A DNA stretch of 64,000 nt. It comes from Acidobacteriota bacterium. Its GTDB lineage: Bacteria; Acidobacteriota; Terriglobia; Acidiferrales; UBA7541. Shown one piece after another: positions 19,142-28,956 of the stretch (within the stretch, counting starts at the first letter, position 1; every line of letters starts with the position of its first letter). The translations under genes and the position numbers were made by a program. The stretch lies in the NCBI GenBank assembly GCA_013289695.1, contig JABCZK010000005.1, positions 1-64,000 on the forward strand. Reading direction: 5' to 3'. The notes beneath the pieces are model-generated. The model had not been told where the DNA came from. It saw only the letters and a program-made list of their open reading frames with translations, and ran no database searches.

Positions 19142-21958
19142 TTAGCTGCAGCCGGAGGTGCCCCCGCAGTTGGAGCACTTGTAGCAGCTGCCGTTGGGGG
19201 TCATTAACATGCCGCATTCCGAGCAGGAGGGCGCGTCGTCAATCGTGGCGCGTACGCGCGTGGAAGCGTCCGGGTCGGCATGCTTGGTGGCCGCTGCTGG
19301 AGCGACTGCGTGTGCCATCGCCGCAGCCGTGCTGGCCGGAGCTTCGGCGTCGCTGGTCGCGTCTATGTCGAGGTAGTCGGGCGAGATGAATTTCGCGCCG
19401 AGCCAGCGCCCGATGTAATCCACCACCGATTTTGCGTAACGGATGTTGGGGTTGCCGGTGTAGCCCGAAGGTTCGAAGCGCGAGTTGACGAATTTATCCA
19501 CCAGCGCGCGGAGCGGCACGCCGTATTGCAGCGCGATCGAGACCGAGAGAGCGAAGGCGTCCATGATGCCGGAAAGCGTGGAGCCTTCCTTGGCCATCTT
19601 GATGAAGATTTCGCCGGGGGCGCCGTCTTCATATTTGCCGACGGTGAGGTAGCCTTCGTGGCCACCGATGGAAAATTTGTGGGTGATGGAACTGCGCTCG
19701 TTGGGAAGCTTGCGGCGGCTTGCGCCACGCGCGAAAAGCTCTTCCTGCTGAGGCGCGGACGCGACGGCCGCGACGGCAGCTTCTGCCACCGGTGCGGCTG
19801 CAGCAGCCGGCTTCTCTTCCTCTTTTTTGCTGGCGGCGGATAGAGGTTGTGAGCGTTTGGAATTGTCGCGATAGATGGCCACGGCTTTCAGGCCGTATTT
19901 CCAGGATTCGATGTAGGCCTGCATGATGTCTTCGACGGTGGATTCTTCCGGCATGTTGATCGTCTTGCTGATCGCGCCGGAAAGGAAGGGCTGGGCCGCC
20001 GCCATCATGCGCAGGTGACCGCGCCAGGCGATGGAACGTCCGCCTCCCATGGGCGAAAGCGAGCAATCGAAAACGGGGAGATGCTCGTCTTTCAGGCCGG
20101 GAGCGCCTTCGATTTTCGCGTTGGCGTCAATGTAGTCCACGATTTGCGCGACCTGTTCCGTGGGATAGCCGAGATTCATCAGCGCCTGCGGAACCGTGTT
20201 GTTGACGATCTTGATGACGCCGCCGCCCACCAGCCGCTTCTGCTTCACCAGCGCCAGATCGGGTTCGATGCCGGTGGTGTCGCAATCCATCATGAAGCCG
20301 ATGGTGCCGGTAGGAGCGAGCACGGAAACCTGCGAATTCTTGTAGCCGAATTTTTCGCCCAGCTCGAGCGCATCGTCCCAAGCTTTGCGGGCGGCGCGCA
20401 GGAGCGAAGGCTGCACGTGTTCTTCCTTGATGGGACGCAAAGCATCGCGGTGCATGCGGATGACGTCAATCATGGCTTCGCGATTGCGCGGGTAGCCGCC
20501 GAAAGGACCCATGCGTTCGGCGATGCGCGCGGATTGTGCGTAGGATTCGCCGGTCATCAGCGCGGTGATGGCGCCGCAGAAATCGCGGCCGCCGTCGGAA
20601 TCGTAAGGTAGCGCGAGGGACATGAGCAGCGCGCCCAGGTTGGCGTAGCCGATGCCCAGCGGACGGTAGTCGTGCGAATTACGCGCGATTTTTTCCGTGG
20701 GGTAGCTGGCATTGTCCACCAGAATTTCCTGCGCGGTGATGGTGACGTCCACCGAGTGGCTGAAGGAGTCAGAGTCGAACTGGCCGTTGGGGCCGAGATA
20801 CTTCATCAGGTTGAGCGAAGCCAGGTTGCAAGCCGTGTCGTCCAGGAACATGTACTCCGAGCACGGATTGGAGGCGTAGATGCGGTCGGTGGCTTTGCAG
20901 GTGTGCCAGCGATTCACCGTGGTGTCGTACTGCATGCCGGGATCGCCGCAGCGCCAGGCGGAGTCCGCCATTTCGCGGAGCAAATCGCGCGCGCGGAATT
21001 GTTCGCAGGGCTTGCCGTCGTTCACGTTGCGGGTCCACCAGTCGCGGTCTTCTTCCACCGCCCGCATGAAATCGTCAGTGACGCGAATGGAGTGGTTGGC
21101 GTTCTGGAAGAAGACGGAAGTATAAGCCTCGCCGTCAATCGCGGGGTCGTAACCCTGCTCGATCAGCACATGGGCTTTGCGCTCTTCCTTGGTCTTGGAC
21201 TGGATGAACTCCATGATGTCCGGGTGTTCCACGTTGAGGATCACCATCTTGGCGGCGCGACGCGTCTTGCCGCCGCTCTTGATGACGCCGGCGAAGGCGT
21301 CAAAACCCTTCATGAAGCTGACCGGGCCGGAAGCGATGCCGCCGCCGGAAAGCGATTCCTTGCTGCCGCGCAACGTGGAGAAGTTCGTGCCAGTGCCGGA
21401 ACCCCACTTGAAGAGCATGCCCTCGGTCTTGGCCAGGTTCATGATGGAGTCCATGTTGTCCTGGACCGAATTGATAAAGCACGCGGAGCATTGCGGCTTG
21501 GCCTGCACGCCGACGTTGAACCAGACAGGGGAATTAAAGGCGACTTTCTGCTCGACGAGCAGGTGGGTGAGCTCGTCGCGGAAAATATTTTTGGATTCCG
21601 GGGTGGCGAAGTAGCCGCCCTCTTCGCCCCAGCGGACGATGGTGTCCACTACGCGGCCGATCAGCTGGCGCACGGAGGTTTCGCGCTCGGGGGTGTTGGG
21701 CTTGCCGTGGAAGTACTTGGAGGCCACGATGTTGGTGGCCGTCATGGACCAGGACTTGGGCACTTCCACGTTTTCCTGGCGGAAGATCACCTGGCCCTTG
21801 TCATTGCCGATCAGAGCCGTGCGGCGTTCCCACTCAACTTTGTCGAAAGGAGAGACTTTTCCGTCGGTGAACCGCCGCTGGAATTCCAGTCCAGTGGCGC
21901 GCCGCGTAATTTGATTCGTTTCGGCCATGCTGTTCCATACCGTCCTTGTTTCAGCCAT
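19142..21958 (-). CDS. nrdJ: Vitamin B12-dependent ribonucleoside-diphosphate reductase (class II)
   Basis: VERRTALIGNDKG-type N-terminus, VAFNSPVWFNVG, NPCSEYMFLDDTACNLASLNLMKY, C-terminal CSECGMLMTPNGSCYKCSNCGGTSGCS. Confidence 0.96.
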   Translation of the reverse strand: MAETRTVWNSMAETNQITRRATGLEFQRRFTDGKVSPFDKVEWERRTALIGNDKGQVIFRQENVEVPKSWSMTATNIVASKYFHGKPNTPERETSVRQLIGRVVDTIVRWGEEGGYFATPESKNIFRDELTHLLVEQKVAFNSPVWFNVGVQAKPQCSACFINSVQDNMDSIMNLAKTEGMLFKWGSGTGTNFSTLRGSKESLSGGGIASGPVSFMKGFDAFAGVIKSGGKTRRAAKMVILNVEHPDIMEFIQSKTKEERKAHVLIEQGYDPAIDGEAYTSVFFQNANHSIRVTDDFMRAVEEDRDWWTRNVNDGKPCEQFRARDLLREMADSAWRCGDPGMQYDTTVNRWHTCKATDRIYASNPCSEYMFLDDTACNLASLNLMKYLGPNGQFDSDSFSHSVDVTITAQEILVDNASYPTEKIARNSHDYRPLGIGYANLGALLMSLALPYDSDGGRDFCGAITALMTGESYAQSARIAERMGPFGGYPRNREAMIDVIRMHRDALRPIKEEHVQPSLLRAARKAWDDALELGEKFGYKNSQVSVLAPTGTIGFMMDCDTTGIEPDLALVKQKRLVGGGVIKIVNNTVPQALMNLGYPTEQVAQIVDYIDANAKIEGAPGLKDEHLPVFDCSLSPMGGGRSIAWRGHLRMMAAAQPFLSGAISKTINMPEESTVEDIMQAYIESWKYGLKAVAIYRDNSKRSQPLSAASKKEEEKPAAAAAPVAEAAVAAVASAPQQEELFARGASRRKLPNERSSITHKFSIGGHEGYLTVGKYEDGAPGEIFIKMAKEGSTLSGIMDAFALSVSIALQYGVPLRALVDKFVNSRFEPSGYTGNPNIRYAKSVVDYIGRWLGAKFISPDYLDIDATSDAEAPASTAAAMAHAVAPAAATKHADPDASTRVRATIDDAPSCSECGMLMTPNGSCYKCSNCGGTSGCS

Positions 21959-22056
21959 TTTGCCTCCGCGCAGGCAGTGGTGCCATGTAGATGTGAGCCG
22001 GGGAGCCGTGCGGGAGCAGAACCTTCATTCTACTCCTAAGTGACGCCCCGAGGGTG

Positions 22057-22200
22057 ATGTGGTGTGTACCGTGCCGGTACACGAAAGTACTGTCTGTGGG
22101 GAGCGGCCAGACCTTAGAGCGGCAGGAAGCGCCGTTCGCGCCGAAAAAAAGCGACAAAAGCCCAGCTAAGCCGCGCAAGAAAACCAAGGCGCGGAGCTAA
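22057..22200 (+). CDS. Candidate small protein with CxxC motif and Lys-rich tail (47 aa; below ORF-track cutoff)
   Basis: MWCVPCRYTKVLSVGSGQTLERQEAPFAPKKSDKSPAKPRKKTKARS read from sequence; no strong SD. Confidence 0.4.
   Translation: MWCVPCRYTKVLSVGSGQTLERQEAPFAPKKSDKSPAKPRKKTKARS
22064..22082. promoter_or_regulatory. Inverted repeat GTGTACCG-TGC-CGGTACAC
   Basis: Perfect 8-bp arms, about 105 bp upstream of nrdJ; overlaps the small ORF above. Confidence 0.3.
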
Positions 22201-22464
22201 GTGGGGTGTTGCCCCTGTGAATTTTCGGTTAAACTCGGTCCGGCTCTACGACTGGTTGGGGGCAGCGAAAAAACGCTGCGGCCAACTAATGCTCCCCCGA
22301 GCTTGGAAGCGCAGTATCGGGGGTTGTGGAAAAGTTGTCAAGAAAAATTCATAAGGAAACCACAAAATCTTATGCTTATGGTGTCGAAAGCGTCTACCTA
22401 TAGTGGTGGGTATGCTAGCGGACGCACCCTGCGGTAGGAGCAGTAGAAGCATCTAAATGAGAGT

Positions 22465-23190
22465 ATGAGAATCGCCTGCGACAAGATATCGCGAGTGCTG
22501 CTGCCAATTCTGGCATTCGCGCTGGCGTGGGGCGCCGCGCACGGCTTTCAGGCTGCGGCCAGCAACGCGCCACAATCCGGCACGGACAGCAGCGCGGCCA
22601 GCGCTGGGGCGCACGGCGCGGTGAGCGACGCAAAACCGGCGCCCGCGAACGCCGAGCACGCGATCGCGAAAATGATTCCAGTGAAGGGAATTCCGAAATT
22701 CGGCGAGGTTTCAGCGCAGCTTTATCGCGGAGGCCAGCCATCCAGCGAGGGTCTGGCGTTCCTGGCCGACTTGGGAGTCGGAATTATCGTGAACTTACGG
22801 CCGGGCGATCATCCGGCGGAAGAAGAGGAAGCGAGCAGACTCGGGATGCGTTACGTTTCCATTCCGTGGCAGTGCTACCATCCGAACGACGCGGCGATAG
22901 CGGGCTTTCTTACCGTGCTGCGCGAAAATCCCGGCAAGAAAATTTTCGTGCACTGCGAACTGGGCTCGGACCGCACCGGGATGTCCATCGCAGCGTACCG
23001 GATGAGCGCGCAGGGATGGTCAGCTGAAGAAGCGATGACCGAAATGCGAGTCTATGGATTCTCAAGCTCACACCATCTCACTTGCCGGGGACTGGCAGGC
23101 TACGAGCAGGCTTTCCCCAGCGCGTTCAAAAGCCACCTGGAATTCCTGAGTTTGCGTCCGGTGGAACCGGCGCCTGCCAGCGCGCGCTAG
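22465..23190 (+). CDS. Secreted dual-specificity/tyrosine phosphatase-like protein
   Basis: Signal peptide; YRGGQPSSEGLAFLADLGVGIIVNLR; catalytic HCELGSDRTG (HCx5R). Confidence 0.88.
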   Translation: MRIACDKISRVLLPILAFALAWGAAHGFQAAASNAPQSGTDSSAASAGAHGAVSDAKPAPANAEHAIAKMIPVKGIPKFGEVSAQLYRGGQPSSEGLAFLADLGVGIIVNLRPGDHPAEEEEASRLGMRYVSIPWQCYHPNDAAIAGFLTVLRENPGKKIFVHCELGSDRTGMSIAAYRMSAQGWSAEEAMTEMRVYGFSSSHHLTCRGLAGYEQAFPSAFKSHLEFLSLRPVEPAPASAR

Positions 23191-23451
23191 CGGCGAACCT
23201 TGCCGTCGCGCCGGCCGTTCGCGCAGCAGCGCGAGTGCGATTTGCTTTCGCCGATACGGTTTTTTCCACGCATCCTTCGTGAACCTCCTCACAGGGGCCC
23301 GGAATCGCAGTTGTGATTTCAGGACTTCTTTCACAATCAAAGTAGCCACGCGGAAATTCCCCTGAGCAGGGAGCGGGGATGTGTTGATGAAAGCAACACC
23401 GGGGAATTGACATGAACCGTTTTGCGCTGGAAAAATTCATAATGAGGGGCC

Positions 23452-24411
23452 ATGGCGAACCCAGCAATCGAAATCGAGCGGTTGACGAAGGACTACCCGG
23501 TGGGGTTCTGGCGGAAAAAAATGCGCCGGTCCCTGGATCATCTGACGCTGCAGGTGGAAGAGGGGGAATCGTTCGGATTCTTGGGGCCGAACGGCGCGGG
23601 CAAGACCACCACAATGAAGCTGCTGATGGGCCTGATCTTCGCGACGTCGGGAACGGCGCGCGTGCGCGGGCGCTCGATTAATGACGTGCGCATGCATCGC
23701 GAGATCGGGTACATGCCGGAGCAGCCATATTTTTACGATTACCTGACGGCGCGGGAGCTGCTGGGATATTTCGCGCGTTTTTTCGGTTACAACGCGGCGG
23801 AGCGGAGCGAGCGCGTGACGCGATTTCTGGGACTGGTGGGCCTGGCGGCAGCGGCGGACGTGCAGCTGCGGAAATTTTCGAAAGGCATGCTGCAGCGCGT
23901 GGGCATCGCGCAGGCGATTCTGCACGATCCGCTGGTGGTGTTTCTGGACGAGCCGATGTCCGGGCTGGACCCGGTGGGGCGGCGCGAAGTGCGCGACATC
24001 ATTCTGGATTTGAAGCGGCAGGGCCGCACAATTTTCTTTTCGACGCACATTCTTTCCGATGCGGAAATGCTGTGCGACCGCGTGGCGGTGCTGGTCGAAG
24101 GGAAATTGCGCGGGATTGGTTCGCCGGGGGAAATTGTGTCCATGGAAGTACAAGGCATGGAAATTCTGTTCGAGGTGGGCAAGGAACAGACGCTACCTGC
24201 GAACCTCGCCGCGCGCGCGAAAAATATCGGCAACCGCTATCGGATGGAAGTGGCGGAAGAGGAGCTTTACGCGGTGCTGGAGCAATTGCGCGGATGCGAG
24301 GGGCGCATTCTGTCGGTGGCGCCGCTGCGGCCGTCGCTGGAGGATTATTTCTTCAATCTGGTAGGGCGGCAAAAATCGCAGGTGCCGCCGACGGAAGTGG
24401 GTGTGCGATGA
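23452..24411 (+). CDS. ABC transporter ATP-binding protein
   Basis: GPNGAGKTT Walker A, LVVFLDEPMSGLDP Walker B. Confidence 0.96.
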   Translation: MANPAIEIERLTKDYPVGFWRKKMRRSLDHLTLQVEEGESFGFLGPNGAGKTTTMKLLMGLIFATSGTARVRGRSINDVRMHREIGYMPEQPYFYDYLTARELLGYFARFFGYNAAERSERVTRFLGLVGLAAAADVQLRKFSKGMLQRVGIAQAILHDPLVVFLDEPMSGLDPVGRREVRDIILDLKRQGRTIFFSTHILSDAEMLCDRVAVLVEGKLRGIGSPGEIVSMEVQGMEILFEVGKEQTLPANLAARAKNIGNRYRMEVAEEELYAVLEQLRGCEGRILSVAPLRPSLEDYFFNLVGRQKSQVPPTEVGVR

Positions 24412-25187
24412 GCGTGCTACCGGGCGTGGTGGCCATCAATACGTTTCGCGAAGCGGTGCGGGACCGCGTGCTGTACAACCTGATTTTTTTCGCGCTGATG
24501 ATGATCGGCGCGGCGATCCTGGTGGGGCAGATTTCGATCGGGATCGAGCGGATGGTGATCGTCAACCTGGGGCTTTCGGCGATTTCGGCTATTGGGATCA
24601 TCATGGCGATTTTTATCGGCGTGGGGCTGGTGTACAAGGAGATGGAAAAGCGCACGTTGTACAGCCTGCTATCCAAGCCGATTCGCCGCTGGGAATTCCT
24701 GGTGGGGAAATTCGGCGGCCTGCTGCTGACGCTGGTGGTGAACACGTCGCTGATGACGCTGGGCCTGGGACTGGCGTTGTACTGCGTAGGCGGGAAATTC
24801 GAGCGGACAGACGCGACGATTCTGGTGGCGGTTTATTTTATTTTGCTGGAGCTGGCGCTAGTGACCGCGCTGGCGCTGTTCTTTTCCTGTTTTACCAGCC
24901 CCATGCTTTCGACTTTGTACACATTGGGAATTTACGTCGCGGGGGTTTTCGCGCCGGGCATACAGGGCGTCAGCCAATTCACACAGAACTGGGCGCTCCG
25001 GGCCGTCACGCGCTTCATATACTACCTGCTGCCCAATTTTCATGATTTCGGTGTGATCGCCGCGGCGGCGCACGGCGACAGGGTGCCACTAGCGCTGATC
25101 TGGCACAACACGTTGTACGCGGCGCTGTATGTGGCGCTGATTCTGCTGGCGGCGTCGGCGGTGTTTTCCGGGCGCAATCTGAAATGA
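24408..25187 (+). CDS. ABC transporter permease
   Basis: ATGA overlap with the ATPase gene; MSVLPGVVAINTFREAVRDRVLYNLIFFALMM; TM helices. Confidence 0.9.
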   Translation: MSVLPGVVAINTFREAVRDRVLYNLIFFALMMIGAAILVGQISIGIERMVIVNLGLSAISAIGIIMAIFIGVGLVYKEMEKRTLYSLLSKPIRRWEFLVGKFGGLLLTLVVNTSLMTLGLGLALYCVGGKFERTDATILVAVYFILLELALVTALALFFSCFTSPMLSTLYTLGIYVAGVFAPGIQGVSQFTQNWALRAVTRFIYYLLPNFHDFGVIAAAAHGDRVPLALIWHNTLYAALYVALILLAASAVFSGRNLK

Positions 25188-26101
25188 GCAGGCGCAGCCA
25201 GAATAAAAGCCACACACGAGCGGTGTGGCTGGCGCTGCTGGCCGTGCCGGTGCTGTTCGTCATGTGCGCGGCGCTGCAGGTGCGGATTGACGCGGAAACG
25301 CGCTCGATGAACCAGGGCAACGAAGAATTGCTCCTGCGTTCCGGCCGGCTGCTGAAGAACCTGAGCTTGGGATACGAGCCGCTCCTTGCGGACATTTATT
25401 GGACGCGGGTGGTGCAATATTACGGTACCAGGGCCCGCAAACCCGGCGCGACGTACGAATCACTGTGGCCATTGCTAGACATCACTACCGCGCTTGATCC
25501 GAAGTTGATGATCGCCTACCGCTTCGGAGCGGTTTTTCTCTCGGAGCGGCCACCTGTCGGTCCCGGACGAGCGGATCTGGCGGTGGACCTGGTGAAGCGC
25601 GGCATCGCCGAAAATCCCGATGAATGGCGGCTCTATCAGGATCTGGGATTCCTCTATTCGATCCATCTGAAGGATTACCAAAAAGCGTCTGAAGCCTATC
25701 TGGAAGGCAGCAAGAATCCCAATGCGCAAGTGTGGATGAAAGTGATGGCTGCGCGCGTGGCCGAAACCGGCAACCAGCTGGAGACGTCACGCCTGATCTG
25801 GATCGCAGTGTACTCCAGCACCAAAGACGACCTCATCCGCCGCCGGGCCACGCAGCATATCCATTCGCTGGACGCGGCGCTGGGTCTGAAAAAATTGAAT
25901 GAAAGCTCCGAAGACTACTGGAGAAAATTCGGCCGCTTCCCTAGCTCGATGCAAGAACTGCGGGATGCGGGATTGGTGGGCGGCGCTCTCGAGGACCCGG
26001 AGGGTTATCCCTACGTGATGGGTCCGAACGGAGTGCCGCAACTCAATCCGAAAAGCCCCATCGTGCTGGACCCCGACCAGGGACCGGACAAACTCCGCTA
26101 G
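25184..26101 (+). CDS. TPR-like membrane-anchored protein in the ABC operon
   Basis: ATGA overlap; N-terminal TM; LYQDLGFLYSIHLKDYQKASEAYLEGSK. Confidence 0.75.
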   Translation: MSRRSQNKSHTRAVWLALLAVPVLFVMCAALQVRIDAETRSMNQGNEELLLRSGRLLKNLSLGYEPLLADIYWTRVVQYYGTRARKPGATYESLWPLLDITTALDPKLMIAYRFGAVFLSERPPVGPGRADLAVDLVKRGIAENPDEWRLYQDLGFLYSIHLKDYQKASEAYLEGSKNPNAQVWMKVMAARVAETGNQLETSRLIWIAVYSSTKDDLIRRRATQHIHSLDAALGLKKLNESSEDYWRKFGRFPSSMQELRDAGLVGGALEDPEGYPYVMGPNGVPQLNPKSPIVLDPDQGPDKLR

Positions 26102-26158
26102 CGATGCTTCCGAGGCTGAAGCCCCGCCCTTCCCACGCGCTTACTTACCGGACAGCGA

Positions 26159-27400
26159 CTATTCGTAGCGCAGGGCTTCGACGGGGTTGAGGCGCGCGGC
26201 TTTGGTGGCGGGCCAGACTCCGAAGATGAGGCCGATGCTGACGGAGACCGTGAAGCCGATAATGACGGCCCATGCGGGCACGACGGCTTTCAGCGAGCTG
26301 ACCATGGGAATCAGGAAGACGATCGCGCTACCGACGATAATGCCGATGATGCCGCCGGTTCCGGTGAGGGTCATGGCTTCGAAGAGGAATTGCCAGGTAA
26401 TGTCGCGGCTGCGCGCGCCGATGGCTTTGCGCACGCCGATTTCGCGCGTGCGCTCGGTGACGGACACCAGCATGATGTTCATCACGCCCATGCCGCCGAT
26501 GAGCAGGCCAATGGAACTGAGGACTACGACGACGAGCACGACGCCGCCAATAATGTCGTTGAATTTCTGGACGACTTCCACCTGGGTCTGAATCGAAAAG
26601 TTGTCCGGCTTGTCGTAAGGAACTTCCCGGCGGCGGCGCAGAACTTCACGGATCTGGTCCACGGCCGCATCGAGCTTGCCGGAATATGCGAGGAAGCGAT
26701 AGCCGATCTCGTAGCTGCTGGGATACAACTTCATGAAGGTGTAATAGGGGATGACGGTGCGGCGATCTTCATCATCCGTTCCGAAGCCGTTGGCAGGCTT
26801 TTCGAAAACTCCCACGACCAGGTAAGTCGAGCCGTCCACGAGAATTTCCTTGCCCATGGCATCGTCGATCGAGGGAAAGAAAGCGGTAGCGACGTTTTCG
26901 CCAATCACCACTACATTTTCGCGATGCTCGTTTTCAGCTTCGGTGAAGAAGCGCCCCGCTTTCATGGTGGCGTTGGAATAGACGGCGAGGTAGGCAGGGA
27001 AAGTGCCGCGAAAATCTGTGCCCTCGATTTCGTTGCTCTGATAACGCGCGGTGTGGGCCAGCTGCCACTGAAAAGCGGATACGGCGATCTCTTTGATCGC
27101 CGGACAAAGCTGGCGGACGGCCATGGCGTCTGCCAAGGTGAGCGGCTTGCGCAGCTTTTCGTCCTTCGGCCGACGGCCGTTTTGCGGGCCTTGGTCAAAG
27201 CGCGAAACGAACGCGGTATCAATTCCTTCCGAAACGATTTCGTCCTGGATGGTCTGGCGGAACCCTTGCACCAGGCCGACGACGAGAATGATGAGTGCGA
27301 CGCCGATCATCACGCCGAGAATCGCAAGGAAGCTGCGGAGCTTGTGCGCGCGAACCGTGTCCAGCGCGAGATGGAGATTTTCGCGAAAATCACTTTGCAT
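26159..27400 (-). CDS. MacB/FtsX-type ABC transporter permease
   Basis: LGVMIGVALIILVVGLVQGF..LLIGGMGVMNIMLVSVTERTREIGVRKAIGA. Confidence 0.92.
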   Translation of the reverse strand: MQSDFRENLHLALDTVRAHKLRSFLAILGVMIGVALIILVVGLVQGFRQTIQDEIVSEGIDTAFVSRFDQGPQNGRRPKDEKLRKPLTLADAMAVRQLCPAIKEIAVSAFQWQLAHTARYQSNEIEGTDFRGTFPAYLAVYSNATMKAGRFFTEAENEHRENVVVIGENVATAFFPSIDDAMGKEILVDGSTYLVVGVFEKPANGFGTDDEDRRTVIPYYTFMKLYPSSYEIGYRFLAYSGKLDAAVDQIREVLRRRREVPYDKPDNFSIQTQVEVVQKFNDIIGGVVLVVVVLSSIGLLIGGMGVMNIMLVSVTERTREIGVRKAIGARSRDITWQFLFEAMTLTGTGGIIGIIVGSAIVFLIPMVSSLKAVVPAWAVIIGFTVSVSIGLIFGVWPATKAARLNPVEALRYE

Positions 27401-27451
27401 TGAGTTGTCCTAATAAGTTCGCGTAAACAATGAACTAAACCATTTCCTCAG

Positions 27452-27505
27452 GGGCTAAAGCCCGTTCCGAGCCGCGTAGTTGTTGTCGGAGCTAAAGCTC
27501 CGACC
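27452..27505. repeat. Twin palindromes GGGCTAAAGCCC and GTCGGAGCTAAAGCTCCGAC
   Basis: Read directly; share the CTAAAG core; between two paralogous permease genes. Confidence 0.75.
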
Positions 27506-27534
27506 CCCTAAAAGCGGAGCGTTTGGGCAAGCCG

Positions 27535-28809
27535 CTACGTTTCCGCCCGCAGCGCTTCGATCGGGTCCAGTTTCGCCGCGCGCATCGCCGGGTAAATGCC
27601 GAAAAACAGGCCGACGGCGGTGGAAAGAATCAGCGCAACGAGTATCGAAAAAAATGGCGTGGAAATCGGTATCGGCGAAAGCACGCGCACCAACTGGCTG
27701 ATAGCTACTGCGGCGACCACGCCGAGAAATCCGCCCAGTCCGGCCAGCACTGAGGATTCGACCAGGAATTGCAGGATGATGTGACGGCGGCGCGCGCCGA
27801 GCGATTTGCGCAGTCCGATTTCGCGGGTGCGCTCGGTGACGCTGGCGAGCATGATGTTCATGATTACCACGCCGCCGACCACCAGAAATACGGAAGTAAT
27901 CCAAATGGCGATGCCGAAGGCGCTGCCGGTGATGCGATTCCACAAACCCATAATGGAAGTCGGAGCGATGATGGCGAAATTATCCTCGGACAGATATGGC
28001 ACATGGCGCCGCGAGCGCAGAATCACGCGAGCCTCGTCTTGCGCGGCATCCATCCATTCCGGGCCGCGCGCCTGGACAAAAAATCCGATGGAATCCTGCG
28101 CCGTGAGCCATTCCTTGCGATAGGTGCCCAGCGGAATCATCACGAAATTGTCCTGCGGTTGGCCCAGGACATTACCTTTGGGCGTGGCTACGCCGACGAT
28201 CACGTACTGGCCCTGCCCTGCGCGAATTTCCTTTCCCACCGGATCCACGCCAGGAAATATTTTATTGGCGACGTCCGCGCCAATGACGCAAACGCCGGCA
28301 CGATGATCTTCGTCAATCTCGGTGAGCAGCCGGCCATTGGAGACGTCAATGTCGCGAATGGAAGCGAAAGTTGGAGTGGCGCCAATGATGGTTACGTCTT
28401 CGCTCAAGTCGTTGCCGTGGCGCACGTCGGCGAAGGTGTTCTGCTCTCCGGCGATGGTGTCGGCCAGCTTCATTCCGTTGCGCAGGGCTTCCAGATCTTC
28501 CATTCCGAGCGGCGGGCGTTTGCGGGCTTTGTACCACTCCTGCGCATTGGTGACGATGCCGATGCGGTCGATCACGAAAGCGTTGGCGCCGAGGTTCGCG
28601 ACCTTGTCGGCGACGTAAACGTTGAGGCCATTGAGAACCGAGATGACGGCCACCAGGGTAGTGACGGCCAGGATCACGCCCAGCAGAGTCAAGAAAGTGC
28701 GCAGTTTATGCGCGCGCAGGGTGTCCAGCGCGATCCAGATGGTTTCGCGCAGGGCGCCGAGCGTCTGTCGGGCTTCGGATAGGGATTTGGAGGACTTCAT
28801 GGCTGTCAC
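27535..28809 (-). CDS. MacB/FtsX-type ABC transporter permease (paralog)
   Basis: LGVILAVTTLVAVISVLNGLN..GGVVIMNIMLASVTERTREIGLRKSLGA. Confidence 0.92.
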   Translation of the reverse strand: MTAMKSSKSLSEARQTLGALRETIWIALDTLRAHKLRTFLTLLGVILAVTTLVAVISVLNGLNVYVADKVANLGANAFVIDRIGIVTNAQEWYKARKRPPLGMEDLEALRNGMKLADTIAGEQNTFADVRHGNDLSEDVTIIGATPTFASIRDIDVSNGRLLTEIDEDHRAGVCVIGADVANKIFPGVDPVGKEIRAGQGQYVIVGVATPKGNVLGQPQDNFVMIPLGTYRKEWLTAQDSIGFFVQARGPEWMDAAQDEARVILRSRRHVPYLSEDNFAIIAPTSIMGLWNRITGSAFGIAIWITSVFLVVGGVVIMNIMLASVTERTREIGLRKSLGARRRHIILQFLVESSVLAGLGGFLGVVAAVAISQLVRVLSPIPISTPFFSILVALILSTAVGLFFGIYPAMRAAKLDPIEALRAET

Positions 28810-28956
28810 TATATTAGACGGATATGGGCCTGGAAAAACTTCAGATTACGGATAATTATTTGGCTGCCGGGATGCGCAGGAGGGGGCAGGGGTCGCGCTC
28901 CCGGTCGACGGTTTTGGCTGCGGATTCGGGTAGAATCGAAGCTGCGGACTATCTAA

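Noticed and set aside
21961-22020. Possible cobalamin riboswitch upstream of the B12-dependent nrdJ
   Set aside because: Only a weak B12-box-like string (AGCCGGGGAGCCGTGC), on the wrong strand relative to nrdJ; no supporting core elements seen.
20672-22039. Long plus-strand ORF opposite nrdJ
   Set aside because: Antisense shadow ORF of a GC-rich gene; composition has no recognisable domain and nrdJ is unambiguous.
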